From the NCBI RefSeq assembly GCF_022458865.1, contig NZ_JAJNMU010000045.1:1-44423 (forward strand): DNA of 44,423 bases. Direction: 5' to 3'. The position numbers were made by a program, and so were the translations under genes. The DNA comes from Paenibacillus periandrae. GTDB lineage: Bacteria > Bacillota > Bacilli > Paenibacillales > NBRC-103111. Shown piece by piece: positions 23,719 to 31,811 of the stretch (the stretch's first letter is position 1; every line of letters starts with the position of its first letter). The notes below the pieces were generated by a model. It was not told the DNA's origin and made no database searches. It saw nothing but the letters and a program-made list of their open reading frames with translations.

Positions 23719-24017
23719 TCTGAAATCATCTCATGCAGTTCTCAGCAAACTCTAATAAGTCGGTTGAATCGCTGGAGCTCGTACACTAACAAGCGCGCAG
23801 CGCTTCGCTTGGGCTGTCGCAGGAGGAAGAATTTAAACAAATTTTGGACGAATATAAAAAAGTGGCCCCACGCACTATCCGACCAGCCTCGTTAATAATT
23901 TGTCGATATTTGCAATAAGAATGACGATCATCACATTTAAAGGTAAAGAACGAAGTAAAGGGCATGTATTTAGAGTATGAGTACCCCTCCATGAAACATA
24001 GATGAATTGGAACCCTC

Positions 24018-24173
24018 AGTTCGGCAGGTCCGATCCATGTATTAGGCTTAACTAAGGAAGAGGCTATCATTCTTTCGAAGGAAATGCTTCAAAAGGTAGG
24101 TCTGATTGATAAAATGGATGCTTACCCTTCACAGCTTTCCGGAGGACAGAAGCAGCGTGTGGCTATTGCTCGC
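24018..24173 (+). pseudogene. GlnQ-type amino-acid ABC transporter ATPase, internal fragment
   Basis: About 52 codons encode the segment between Q-loop and Walker B of a polar amino-acid importer ATPase: GPIHVLGLTKEEA, then MLQKVGLIDKMDAYPSQ and the complete signature LSGGQKQRVAIAR. Both Walker motifs are missing and the homology stops abruptly at 24173, where the last codons of the M4 propeptide gene on the opposite strand begin. A recombination or deletion endpoint. Confidence 0.75.
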
Positions 24174-24869
24174 AGGAACTACATTTCCTGTAAGCGCGTG
24201 AACAAGAATGGTTTGCTCTTTTAACTCTGGATCATTAAATTGAATTTTTATTACGTAAACCAAAGGAATCCCTTTCCGTGTAGGAAGATAGTATTTGGTT
24301 GCTTCCGTGTGAGAGATACTGGATAAAGATTCAGCTAAGGATCCAAGGGCAATTCGTATGGCCTGATTTTCTGATACAGCTGCAATCATCGGCCTGTTAA
24401 AGAGTTTCTGGTTTAATTTAGGGTGTATCGTACCATAAATCTTGTGTGCAATACCCTTATGGTCAATCTCAACTACGAGCTCGTCACCCCAAACAGGCGT
24501 CTTAAAGAGCATGTGCTGAAAGCGAACGAACCTGTTATTTAATGTGGAATCCCCGATCTCTATTACTTTTAGATCGCGTTGAGCGTTACTGAGGCCATAG
24601 AGAGACTTTAAACGATTAATTGATTCATAGGCGATCCATATCAACGAATGGTGAGATGGCTGTGTAAATTGACCCCGAAGTAATGCCGGAGTCTGTGTTT
24701 CGTTATTCCATGAAACCTCAGTCAATTGACCATTGTTTTGAGCAAACTCTTGCAGTACCTTTTCAGCCATCGGCGGAATTTCATTTGCCAGAGACCTAAG
24801 CGTGAAATGGGTTGAAAATAATCCCAAAAAAAGCAGCAAGATCATGCTTCTTGAAAACCTATTGCGCAT
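24129..24869 (-). pseudogene. Thermolysin-type (M4) metalloprotease, propeptide part only
   Basis: The frame of 246 residues begins with a secretion signal (basic MRNRFSRS, hydrophobic core, cut probably near SLA-NE). It continues with the FTP domain (LYGLSNAQRDL...RFVRFQHMLFKTPVWGDELVVEIDHKG) and a PepSY domain ending ILVHALTGNVV. These are the chaperone propeptide regions of bacillolysin-like M4 peptidases. Right after TGNVV the reading frame enters the reverse complement of the glnQ fragment and stops, so the catalytic domain (HExxH) is lost. It is probably non-functional, although a secreted propeptide could still be made. Confidence 0.75.
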
Positions 24870-24940
24870 AACCGAATCCCCTTTGAAAGTTGCATGTTTC
24901 TATTATGGGAATATTTACAGGGGATATTCATGATTTGAGT

Positions 24941-25152
24941 TCATTTTCCTTTGTTTCTTATAATAAGCTCAAAAATATAAAGTACGATTAGCAGTGCAAA
25001 AAGAGATTGTGTAAATAAATAAACGGTTTGATTCGAATGTAAGAATGCAGTATTTATGATCCCTATCCCTAAAACTAGACAGGCCGTTCCTATTCTAAAA
25101 TATTTGAGTATTTTTTAGCTCTATCCAGATCCTGCATTCGCGCTTCCTCCAT
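24941..25152 (-). pseudogene. Small two-helix membrane protein with a frameshift
   Basis: The ATG at 25152 opens MEEARMQDLDRAKKY and a stop follows about 15 codons later. In the neighbouring frame a continuous stretch reads KYFRIGTACLVLGIGII and then QSLFALLIVLYIFELII, two membrane segments, ending at 24941. The frames join across the A6 run at about 25112-25117, so a single-base change there would restore a roughly 70-residue membrane protein. The family is not recognised. Confidence 0.45.
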
Positions 25153-25211
25153 GTACCGAAAAACTGACTATATTGTACCATAACTAAGTTATTGTTAAGA
25201 TAGTCGTTTTC

Positions 25212-25240
25212 TTTACTTTGCTTCTAAAAACAGGTATAGT
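25212..25240 (+). promoter_or_regulatory. Sigma-A type promoter of the first antiporter gene
   Basis: TTTACT (25212-25217) and TATAGT (25235-25240) are separated by exactly 17 bases. The start of transcription would fall near 25247, some 20 bases before the conserved leader motif. Confidence 0.6.
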
Positions 25241-25268
25241 AAATGTATGTTCATAAGATCGGATTTTT

Positions 25269-25312
25269 GGAGGAGCCTGTCACCAAGGGCTCTTTTTGTG
25301 TTTTTATAGCCA
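25269..25312 (+). promoter_or_regulatory. Leader attenuator, copy 1 (GGAGGAGCCTGTCACC motif)
   Basis: GGAGGAGCCTGTCACC (25269-25284) is immediately followed by GGGCTCTTTTT. GAGCC can pair with GGCTC to form a terminator ahead of the antiporter gene. The same 16 bases recur at 27001 before the next antiporter. I do not recognise a named riboswitch class. Confidence 0.5.
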
Positions 25313-25358
25313 TTCATGCTGCTTTTGGCTATTTTGAAATAAATAACTGGGGGAAAAT

Positions 25359-26639
25359 ATGGAACAACAGGCAATTTGGGCAATTGGAATCTTCTTGATT
25401 ATTTATGGAATTATCATTTCCGAGAAAATCCACCGTACGATCATAGCCATGGTCGGTGCTATCTTAATGATCGTTTTGGGTATTGTTAATCAAGAAACAG
25501 CACTGCATCACATTGATTTTAATACGCTTGGCTTGCTAATTGGTATGATGATTATTGTGGGGGTGACAGCTGAAACAGGACTCTTCAAATATGTAGCATT
25601 AAAAGCAGCCAAAACAGCAAAAGGAAAACCCGTTAAAATCATGGTAGCTCTGGTTATTATCACAGCAGTCAGCTCAGCATTTTTGGATAACGTCACAACC
25701 GTACTTCTTATGGTCCCTGTTACCCTGAGCATCACAAGGCAGCTGCGTATAAACCCGCTTCCCTTCCTTATTACTCAAATCATCGCGTCAAACGTAGGCG
25801 GGACGGCTACTTTGATAGGGGATCCACCCAACATTATGATAGGAAGCTCGGTAAAAGAGCTCACATTTATGGCATTTATTAATAACCTTGCTCCCATTGC
25901 GGTCATCATTATGTTGGCATACATACCTTTGTTTATCCTCTTATTTAGGAAACAGATCAGGTCTACACCGGAACTGCAGCAAAGTATTATGGAGATGGAT
26001 GAAAGAGCGATGATTACAGATCCTAAGCTGCTTAGGAAATGTCTGATCGTTCTGGGTATAACCATTATCGGTTTTTTTCTGCATCAGAGCATTCATCTGG
26101 AATCAGCTACGGTTGCGTTAGCGGGTGCATTTCTGCTTCTACTGTTGACAGGTGAACGAATGCTTGAGCATGCTTTCCACAGTGTGGAGTGGACCACATT
26201 ATTCTTCTTTGTGGGATTGTTCGTCCTTGTTTCCGGACTTGTGGAGACGGGTGTGATAGCCAGATTGGCTGCACAAGCCATTGAGTTAACGGGTGGCAAT
26301 ATGGTGGCAGCCTCTATGCTGATCCTTTGGTTAAGTGCGATTGCCTCTGCTTTTCTTGATAATATCCCTTTCGTTGCAACGATGATACCCATGATTCATG
26401 AGATGGGCAATATGGGAGTTACTCATCTGGAGCCTCTCTGGTGGAGTCTTGCTTTGGGCGCTTGTCTGGGTGGCAACGGTACATTGATTGGGGCCAGTGC
26501 CAACTTAATCGTTGCCGGATTGGCTGGTAAAGAAGGCTACCCCATTACCTTTGTCAAGTATCTGAAAGTCGGGTTTCCATTAATGATCCTTTCGATTGTG
26601 CTCTCCAGCTTTTATATTTATTTTAGATATTTGATGTAG
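25359..26639 (+). CDS. NhaD/ArsB-family (ion transporter superfamily) membrane transporter
   Basis: A 426-residue membrane protein with about 11-12 hydrophobic segments. It has the internal inverted repeat of the IT superfamily: SAFLDNVTTVLLMVPV in the first half and SAFLDNIPFVATMIPM in the second, plus the paired GGTATLIGDPPNIM and GGNGTLIGASANLI hairpins that form the ion-binding site. Relatives include NhaD Na+/H+ antiporters, ArsB and CitM. No arsenic genes are near, and the neighbours are two Na+(K+)/H+ antiporters, so cation/proton exchange is the better guess. The ATG at 25359 follows TGGGGGAAA. It is preceded by the conserved leader element. Confidence 0.82.
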   Translation: MEQQAIWAIGIFLIIYGIIISEKIHRTIIAMVGAILMIVLGIVNQETALHHIDFNTLGLLIGMMIIVGVTAETGLFKYVALKAAKTAKGKPVKIMVALVIITAVSSAFLDNVTTVLLMVPVTLSITRQLRINPLPFLITQIIASNVGGTATLIGDPPNIMIGSSVKELTFMAFINNLAPIAVIIMLAYIPLFILLFRKQIRSTPELQQSIMEMDERAMITDPKLLRKCLIVLGITIIGFFLHQSIHLESATVALAGAFLLLLLTGERMLEHAFHSVEWTTLFFFVGLFVLVSGLVETGVIARLAAQAIELTGGNMVAASMLILWLSAIASAFLDNIPFVATMIPMIHEMGNMGVTHLEPLWWSLALGACLGGNGTLIGASANLIVAGLAGKEGYPITFVKYLKVGFPLMILSIVLSSFYIYFRYLM

Positions 26640-26657
26640 CAAAGGAGACTCTAACCT

Positions 26658-26936
26658 ATGTTAACCTATACGTACGATGACAAAGAGATCGAAATCAGTG
26701 AAGTAGCAAATGGTCAAGATATTGAATTTCACATACGTGTTGTTGGGGATAAGGTGTTGGATACGCGGATCAAGGAAATCCAACATGATTTTGAACATAA
26801 TCATGTCATCACAGATGTTTTGTTCTATGCGTTTTTGAATCGTGAGTATCAATTCATTGTTAGACAGGATTACTATACGGATTTTATTCTTTCTCTCATG
26901 AAGCACCGTTTGATAATAAGTGTACAATGGACCTAA
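26658..26936 (+). CDS. Small uncharacterised protein next to the antiporters
   Basis: A 92-residue soluble, acidic protein; not recognised. The ATG at 26658 lies 18 bases after the antiporter stop behind AAAGGAGA, so it is almost certainly cotranscribed and translationally close. It contains alternating strands (LTYTYDDKEIEISEV, EYQFIVRQDYY) suggesting a small alpha/beta fold. It could modulate the upstream transporter, which is inference from position only. Confidence 0.6.
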   Translation: MLTYTYDDKEIEISEVANGQDIEFHIRVVGDKVLDTRIKEIQHDFEHNHVITDVLFYAFLNREYQFIVRQDYYTDFILSLMKHRLIISVQWT

Positions 26937-27000
26937 GCATTTCAAGCGCAACAGCAGCTTAAAGTAACTCATTACTTGAAAATCGAATAGCGAAAACCAT

Positions 27001-27069
27001 GGAGGAGCCTGTCACCAGAGCATTGCGATTCAGCAGTTGTGGTATTACGGGCTTCTTTGCGTTTTTTTA
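27001..27069 (+). promoter_or_regulatory. Leader attenuator, copy 2 (GGAGGAGCCTGTCACC motif)
   Basis: The same 16-base motif (27001-27016) as in copy 1, here followed by about 35 extra bases before GGGCTTC and a T-rich end (GCGTTTTTTT). GAGCC can pair with GGCTT. It precedes the CPA2 antiporter gene by about 45 bases. Confidence 0.5.
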
Positions 27070-27114
27070 ACTATATATGCACATCCTACATTTAATTAGA
27101 AAGGTGGAACTTAC

Positions 27115-28275
27115 ATGCTTATTTTTCAATTAGCGATCATTTTACTGGCATCCAAAATCGCTGGAGATCTTAGTGTGAAACTGGGTCAGCCTTCTGTATT
27201 GGGTAAATTACTCATAGGTATAGTACTGGGACCTACGGTTCTGGGTGTTGTATCCAATACAGAAATGCTCCAAGAAATTAGTCAAATCGGTGTTGTTCTA
27301 CTCATGTTTATTGCAGGGCTGGAAACGGACACAGAAGAGTTTAAACGCACGGGTAAAGCTTCGGCTTATGTGGGTATATCAGGCATTATTGTACCTTTTT
27401 CCTTGGGTTATTTAGCAGGGATCTGGTTAGAGCTTCCCCAGCTCCAGTCCGTATTTTTAGGGTTACTGCTGTCTGCAACAAGTGTCAGCATTTCCGTACA
27501 AGCACTTAAAGAAATGGGGAAGCTCAAATCAAGAGAAGGCACAACGATTTTGGGTGCTGCGGTTATCGATGATATTCTGGTCATCATTGTATTGGCATTT
27601 GTGATGAGCTTTGCTGGCGGAGATGTGAATTTGGGAGTTGTTGTACTCAAAAAAGTCATTTTTTTTGTTGTAGCCATATTTATAGCGTGGAAAATAGTCC
27701 CATGGTTATTAAATAAATTTGCCCCTTTGCGGGTTACTGAAGCCATTATTTCGGCAGGCTTGATCATTTGTTTTATGTATGCGTACCTGGCTGAGGTTGC
27801 TGGGGTTGCTGCCATCATAGGAGCCTATATCGCCGGGATTGCCATTAGTCTCACGAAATACAAGCACGAAGTATTCGAAAAGGTGGAGACGATTAGTTAT
27901 TCGATTTTTGTTCCTGTATTCTTCACTTCAATTGGAGTGTCTGCTGAATTCATCGGGATTGGTAATCATATCGGTCTGATCGTGGGATTAAGCATGCTGG
28001 CGATACTTACCAAGCTCATCGGATCTGCCATTGGAGCCCGGTTATCTGGATTCGGTTGGAGGAACTCATTAGGAATCGGAGCTGCAATGGTTTCCCGCGG
28101 GGAAGTAGCTTTAATCATTGCGTCCATGGGGCTTGAAGCGAATTTGTTAAGTCAGGAGATGTTTGCCGTTATGGTTGTCGTTGTTTTGATAACCACTCTG
28201 GTAACACCGCCAATGATGAAGTTTATGTTTGGTAAAACGAGTATAAAGGGGCAGGAACTGCAGAGAAAGGAGTAG
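27115..28275 (+). CDS. CPA2-family Na+(K+)/H+ antiporter, NapA/GerN-like
   Basis: A 386-residue membrane protein with about 12 segments. The N-terminal GQPSVLGKLLIGIVLGP and LLMFIAGLETD motifs and the transport-site pair D152-D153 (AAVIDDILV) identify the CPA2 branch with electrogenic chemistry, as in NapA, KefB and GerN. The C-terminal TrkA-N (KTN) domain of KefB is missing, which points to the short NapA/GerN form. The late segment AAMVSRGEVALIIAS is also typical. The ATG at 27115 follows GAAAGGTGG. Likely function is extrusion of Na+ or K+ in exchange for protons. Confidence 0.85.
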   Translation: MLIFQLAIILLASKIAGDLSVKLGQPSVLGKLLIGIVLGPTVLGVVSNTEMLQEISQIGVVLLMFIAGLETDTEEFKRTGKASAYVGISGIIVPFSLGYLAGIWLELPQLQSVFLGLLLSATSVSISVQALKEMGKLKSREGTTILGAAVIDDILVIIVLAFVMSFAGGDVNLGVVVLKKVIFFVVAIFIAWKIVPWLLNKFAPLRVTEAIISAGLIICFMYAYLAEVAGVAAIIGAYIAGIAISLTKYKHEVFEKVETISYSIFVPVFFTSIGVSAEFIGIGNHIGLIVGLSMLAILTKLIGSAIGARLSGFGWRNSLGIGAAMVSRGEVALIIASMGLEANLLSQEMFAVMVVVVLITTLVTPPMMKFMFGKTSIKGQELQRKE

Positions 28276-28383
28276 TTCTGTTTATTAAGGGAAAAACTGC
28301 TGCTGAACAGGTACAATCAGATAGGATACACGATGACTGCCTGTATACCGATAGGTTAAATACATGTTGATACGGAGGCTTAT

Positions 28384-29565
28384 ATGATTCATTATTGGCT
28401 TATTTTACTTGCTATTGCAGTAGCTATTGCTTATTTGGCAGATAAGATTAAACAACCTTATCCCACTCTTCTTGTCGTCGCAGGATTATTGCTGGGACTT
28501 ATTCCGATTCCGGCATTACATGATTTGAAAGTATATGTAGCGTCGGATCAGGTGTTCCAAACAGCGGTTATTCTCATTTTTTTATCTGCCTTGATTGGTG
28601 ACGCCGCACTCAAGCTTCATTTTCAAGAAGTTAGAGCAAATAAGAGGCCTATATTATTACTCTCTTTATTAGGAACACTGTTGACCTTTGTACTTATAGG
28701 AGGGCTATGCTACTGGTTGTTAGGTCTTTCCCTGCAAAAAGCATTAGTGTTTGGAGCCTTAATGGCAGCAACAGATCCTGTATCTGTTTTAAGTATATTC
28801 AAATCCATGGGATTAAATAAGAAACTATCGGTAATTGTGGAAGGAGAGAGTCTGGCTAACGACGGTGTTGCTGTTGTTTTATTTAAAATCGCTTTGGCGA
28901 CCACAGCATTAAGTATGTCAGGCGTGACGAGCGGCACATTAGAATTTGGTAAAGTAGTTCTCGGTGGGATGATCATCGGTATCGTGGGCGGATTTATTGC
29001 CTCCAGAATCACTTCTAGAATTGATAACTACTTAGTAGAAATAGGTCTTTCTATTGTATTATTTTATGGGGTCTTTGAAGTTGCAGAGTTGTTTCACTTA
29101 TCAGGTGTTATTTCTGTGGTTTTCGCAGGTCTTTTACTGGGAACCTACGGAAAAAATGTTGGCATGTCCGATATGACCCATGAGAAAATGGATTCCTTTT
29201 GGGAAACGATTGCTTTTATTGCCAATGCGTTGATTTTTCTGATGGTCGGTCTGGAAATATCAAATATCAACTTCGCAGATAAGTGGTTTGAGATCGGTGG
29301 CAGTATCCTCATCGTACTCATTTCAAGATTTATTGCAGTCTATGTAAGTCTAACGATGGACCGCGATATTCCAAGCGCATGGAAGCCTATCATTGCTTGG
29401 GGAGGTCTGAAAGGTTCACTGTCTATCGCTCTGATATTGGGTGTATCTCCTTCATTTGAAGGGCGCGATTTATTATTAGCCATGACTTTCAGCAATGTGG
29501 TGTTTTCTCTATTAGTCCAGGGTACTACACTGGGTAAATTGGTCTCAATATTAAGAGTTAAATAA
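28384..29565 (+). CDS. CPA1-family Na+/H+ antiporter, NhaP-like
   Basis: A 393-residue membrane protein with about 12 segments. Motifs of the CPA1 branch are present: AATDPVSV (T130-D131), GESLANDGVAVVLF with the N159-D160 pair of electroneutral antiporters, and AWGGLKGSLSIAL with the conserved Arg/Lys region. The cytoplasmic tail of eukaryotic NHEs and of NhaP2 is absent. ATG 28384 follows ACGGAGGC. It lies 108 bases after the CPA2 gene without a visible terminator between, so the two may share a transcript. Confidence 0.86.
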   Translation: MIHYWLILLAIAVAIAYLADKIKQPYPTLLVVAGLLLGLIPIPALHDLKVYVASDQVFQTAVILIFLSALIGDAALKLHFQEVRANKRPILLLSLLGTLLTFVLIGGLCYWLLGLSLQKALVFGALMAATDPVSVLSIFKSMGLNKKLSVIVEGESLANDGVAVVLFKIALATTALSMSGVTSGTLEFGKVVLGGMIIGIVGGFIASRITSRIDNYLVEIGLSIVLFYGVFEVAELFHLSGVISVVFAGLLLGTYGKNVGMSDMTHEKMDSFWETIAFIANALIFLMVGLEISNINFADKWFEIGGSILIVLISRFIAVYVSLTMDRDIPSAWKPIIAWGGLKGSLSIALILGVSPSFEGRDLLLAMTFSNVVFSLLVQGTTLGKLVSILRVK

Positions 29566-29721
29566 ATTTGATTCAGAATATTTTTTTAGCCACGATCTAC
29601 TCTCTTACTTCACACCCCCGGTTTAATTTTGACAACATGTTTACAAAAGCATGAATATCGATTGTTATAGAAAAAACCATGACCACTAGCTGAGTAGCCA
29701 TGGAGACGTTCAAGTATGATT

Positions 29722-30132
29722 TTATTTCACCAAATAAGTATCAATAAATGCTTTTGGCACATAGGTCATATCATCTATAATCGAAGGTGCAGACATGAGC
29801 ATTTCGTCCATACCACCAACCTTAATGGTCTTGCTATCGATTTGAAGCACGAAGGTGTCACCCCTCGCCATCATATTATTCATCATTCCTTTGCCTTCCA
29901 TCATCACCTTCGTTAAAGTAATGGACCGGGGTTCCCCATTCCAAGTTACTTTAAATCCGAGCGACTCGGCAATTTGACGGAGTGGAGCCAGTTCAGCACC
30001 ATCCTTCATCATCGTTGTAACAGTGCTGTAATCATACTTTTTCATCATCATTGCCTCAGCACTAGCGAAACTCGGAATGGCTAATGTACAAGCTGCTAGT
30101 GAAATAACCATTGTTTTTTTCCATGTTTTCAT
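29722..30132 (-). CDS. Secreted Met-rich protein with copper-amine-oxidase N-terminal-like domain
   Basis: A 136-residue protein with a clear Sec signal (MKTWKK, hydrophobic stretch, cut after ASA). The mature part is one copy of the copper amine oxidase N-terminal-like domain (PF07833 type), recognised by APLRQIAESLGFKVTWNGEPRSITL and the closing YVPKAFI. Such domains are abundant in Paenibacillus envelope proteins. Unusual for the family is an insertion rich in methionine (KVMMEGKGMMNNMMARGD), plus MMMKK near the start, which might bind Cu(I). The ATG at 30132 follows AAGGAGGAA on the minus strand. Confidence 0.75.
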   Translation of the reverse strand: MKTWKKTMVISLAACTLAIPSFASAEAMMMKKYDYSTVTTMMKDGAELAPLRQIAESLGFKVTWNGEPRSITLTKVMMEGKGMMNNMMARGDTFVLQIDSKTIKVGGMDEMLMSAPSIIDDMTYVPKAFIDTYLVK

Positions 30133-30239
30133 AATTCGGTTCCTCCTTAGTGTTGGTCATGTATTTCTACAACTAAAGGTAGCGTGCGAATATTAAGAAA
30201 GACTAACAGAGATCTTACAAAAAACTTACAAAATATAGA

Positions 30240-30517
30240 GTATTCCTTATTAAATAAAGCTGCCCGGTAGCCCCCCATGCCGCGCTTCGCGGCATCACAG
30301 ATGATGAAAATGGGGCTCGTTTTTGACGATATACTTCTTACGGCTGGCGAGGAAGGTCGTTCAGCTATGGTGTCGCGAACCCATCCGTTAGTCTGACTCC
30401 GACGACCACGGTGCACCACGGACTGTCGCACCCTTTAGGGGTAGCACGTAGGGTAGAATAACCCATTTGGTTGTTGCACCAGCCCGCAATTTCATTGCCG
30501 TAGAAAGGTGACTTTTA
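30240..30517 (+). other. Left noncoding region of an IS110-type element
   Basis: This GC-richer stretch (with small hairpins such as GCCGCG-CTTCG-type repeats near 30,280 and CCACGG/CCGTGG near 30,408) precedes the transposase remnant and holds no gene. In IS110 elements the noncoding end encodes the bridge RNA; a relic could lie here, but the element boundary cannot be fixed from one copy. Confidence 0.35.
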
Positions 30518-31300
30518 ATGGAAGTACTCATTGAACGAGCATGCGGACTTGATGTTCACAAGAAGTCCATCACGGCCTGTATCGTTACACCGGACGGAAA
30601 GGAGATTAAAACGTTTCGTACTCACACGGTTTACCTGATGGAGCTAATCGACTGGATCAACGCGCGTGGTTGTAGCCATGTGGCTATGGAAAGTACAGGT
30701 GTTTTCTGGAAGCCAATCGTCAACCTGCTCGAGGCCGAGGATATCGAATTTCTTGTCGTCAATGCTCAGCACATAGCGCTTCGCGGTAACATGAGCGCCC
30801 ATCAACGTCTCATGTTAAAAGCGATGCTGACTCACATCGATTTTCTTAATGAACAAATCGTGGATCTGGATACGGAGGTAGCCAAACGTCTAGACCCTTT
30901 TCAGGAGCAGTTGGATCGACTGGAAACCATCCCTGGGATCGCTCGTCGCACCGCTGAACAAATCCTTGCTGAAATCGGAACGGATGTAGGCGCCCGATTC
31001 CCAAGTGCAGCTCACCTTTGCTCATGGATCGGACTTGTTCCCAGACATAATGAAAGTGCCGGTAAACGCAAGCCTTCCAAGACTCGTAAGGGGAACAAGT
31101 ATCTCCGAGCAGCTCTCACAGAAGCGGCCCAATCCATATGAGGGTCGGACAACTATCTTGGTGCCCAATACCGACGTATTGCAGCCCGTAAGGGAAGGCA
31201 ACGTGCGGCCATCGCGGTTGCCCATTCGATGATGACGATCGCTTATTACCTGCTTACGCGTGGCGAGAATTACCGTGACTTGGGTTCCCAATTATTTTGA
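30518..31300 (+). pseudogene. IS110-family transposase with internal deletion and premature stop
   Basis: The N-terminal DEDD domain begins normally (GLDVHKKSITA with Asp12; AMESTGVFWKP with Glu58). After NAQHI (residue ~86) the protein jumps directly to the helix that precedes the Tnp_20 domain (GNMSAHQRLML), losing about 80-100 residues that include the DxKD catalytic pair. The C-terminal Tnp_20 domain (LETIPGIARRTAEQILAEIG, FPSAAHLCSWIGLVP) is intact. A TGA at 31139-31141 then interrupts the frame, which continues in phase (SDNYLGAQYRR ... AYYLL) to TGA at 31298. Both lesions make it inactive. Confidence 0.85.
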
Positions 31301-31567
31301 GACGAGGCAGCAAGAGATGATCGTTAAACAATCTGTGCGAAGGCTCGAAAACTTGGGCTTTACTGTTACAATATCCAACCCCGCTGCATCATGATACCAC
31401 CACCCCATATTAGAATGTAGGCGCAGCTAAAAAAACACACACTAGCCGCGCTTAGTTTCGTGCTGCAATTTTTAGCTACTCAGTGCATTTGATTTTCAGG
31501 GTAGCTGAGTGAAGGGGTCGTTGGTTCAAGTTATTCTATACAAAAGAGGGCTCCTGAGATCAGGAAG

Positions 31568-31626
31568 CGTAAGCGTCAATAGCCCCTTATCCGGAATTCC
31601 GGATAAGGGGCTATTTGACGCTTACG
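31568..31626. repeat. 59 bp near-perfect palindrome with no loop
   Basis: The two halves, from CGTAAGCGTCAA outward to TTGACGCTTACG, are complementary apart from one extra T, meeting at CCGGAATTCCGG. The right arm contains the last codons and stop of an SDR fragment. A shorter palindrome (TCCTGAGATCAGGA) lies just to the left. The 310 bases 31301-31610 hold these and the IS110 right end, with no gene. Confidence 0.85.
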
Positions 31627-31739
31627 TAGTAATTGAGGATACCGTACGCCGCTATGCGTTTCAGCATCTTCACCGTCGCGAGCCCTATGCCGCTCGTGCC
31701 GCCAATGATCACCGCCCGCTTCGCTTCGTACCGTTCCAT
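31611..31739 (-). pseudogene. Short-chain dehydrogenase, N-terminal remnant (42 codons)
   Basis: The ATG at 31739, behind a good GGAGAG, opens MERYEAKRAVIIGGTSGIGLA, the first strand and glycine motif (GGTSGIG) of a classical SDR, then TVKMLKR. The protein ends after 42 residues with a tail (YYVSVK) whose codons form one arm of the 59 bp palindrome. The rest of the enzyme is missing. Confidence 0.65.
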
Positions 31740-31811
31740 GCGAACTCTCCTTGCGACGCCTAGCTGATTGTGAACTGTTTAGTACGATAAGACAAGTCGT
31801 CCCCGGAGACA

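Noticed and set aside
25359..26639. Arsenite efflux pump ArsB
   Set aside because: It belongs to the same superfamily, but no arsR, arsC or arsA accompanies it, and the neighbours are cation/proton antiporters. The ArsR-type gene at 18056 is 7 kb away and lacks the metal-site cysteines.
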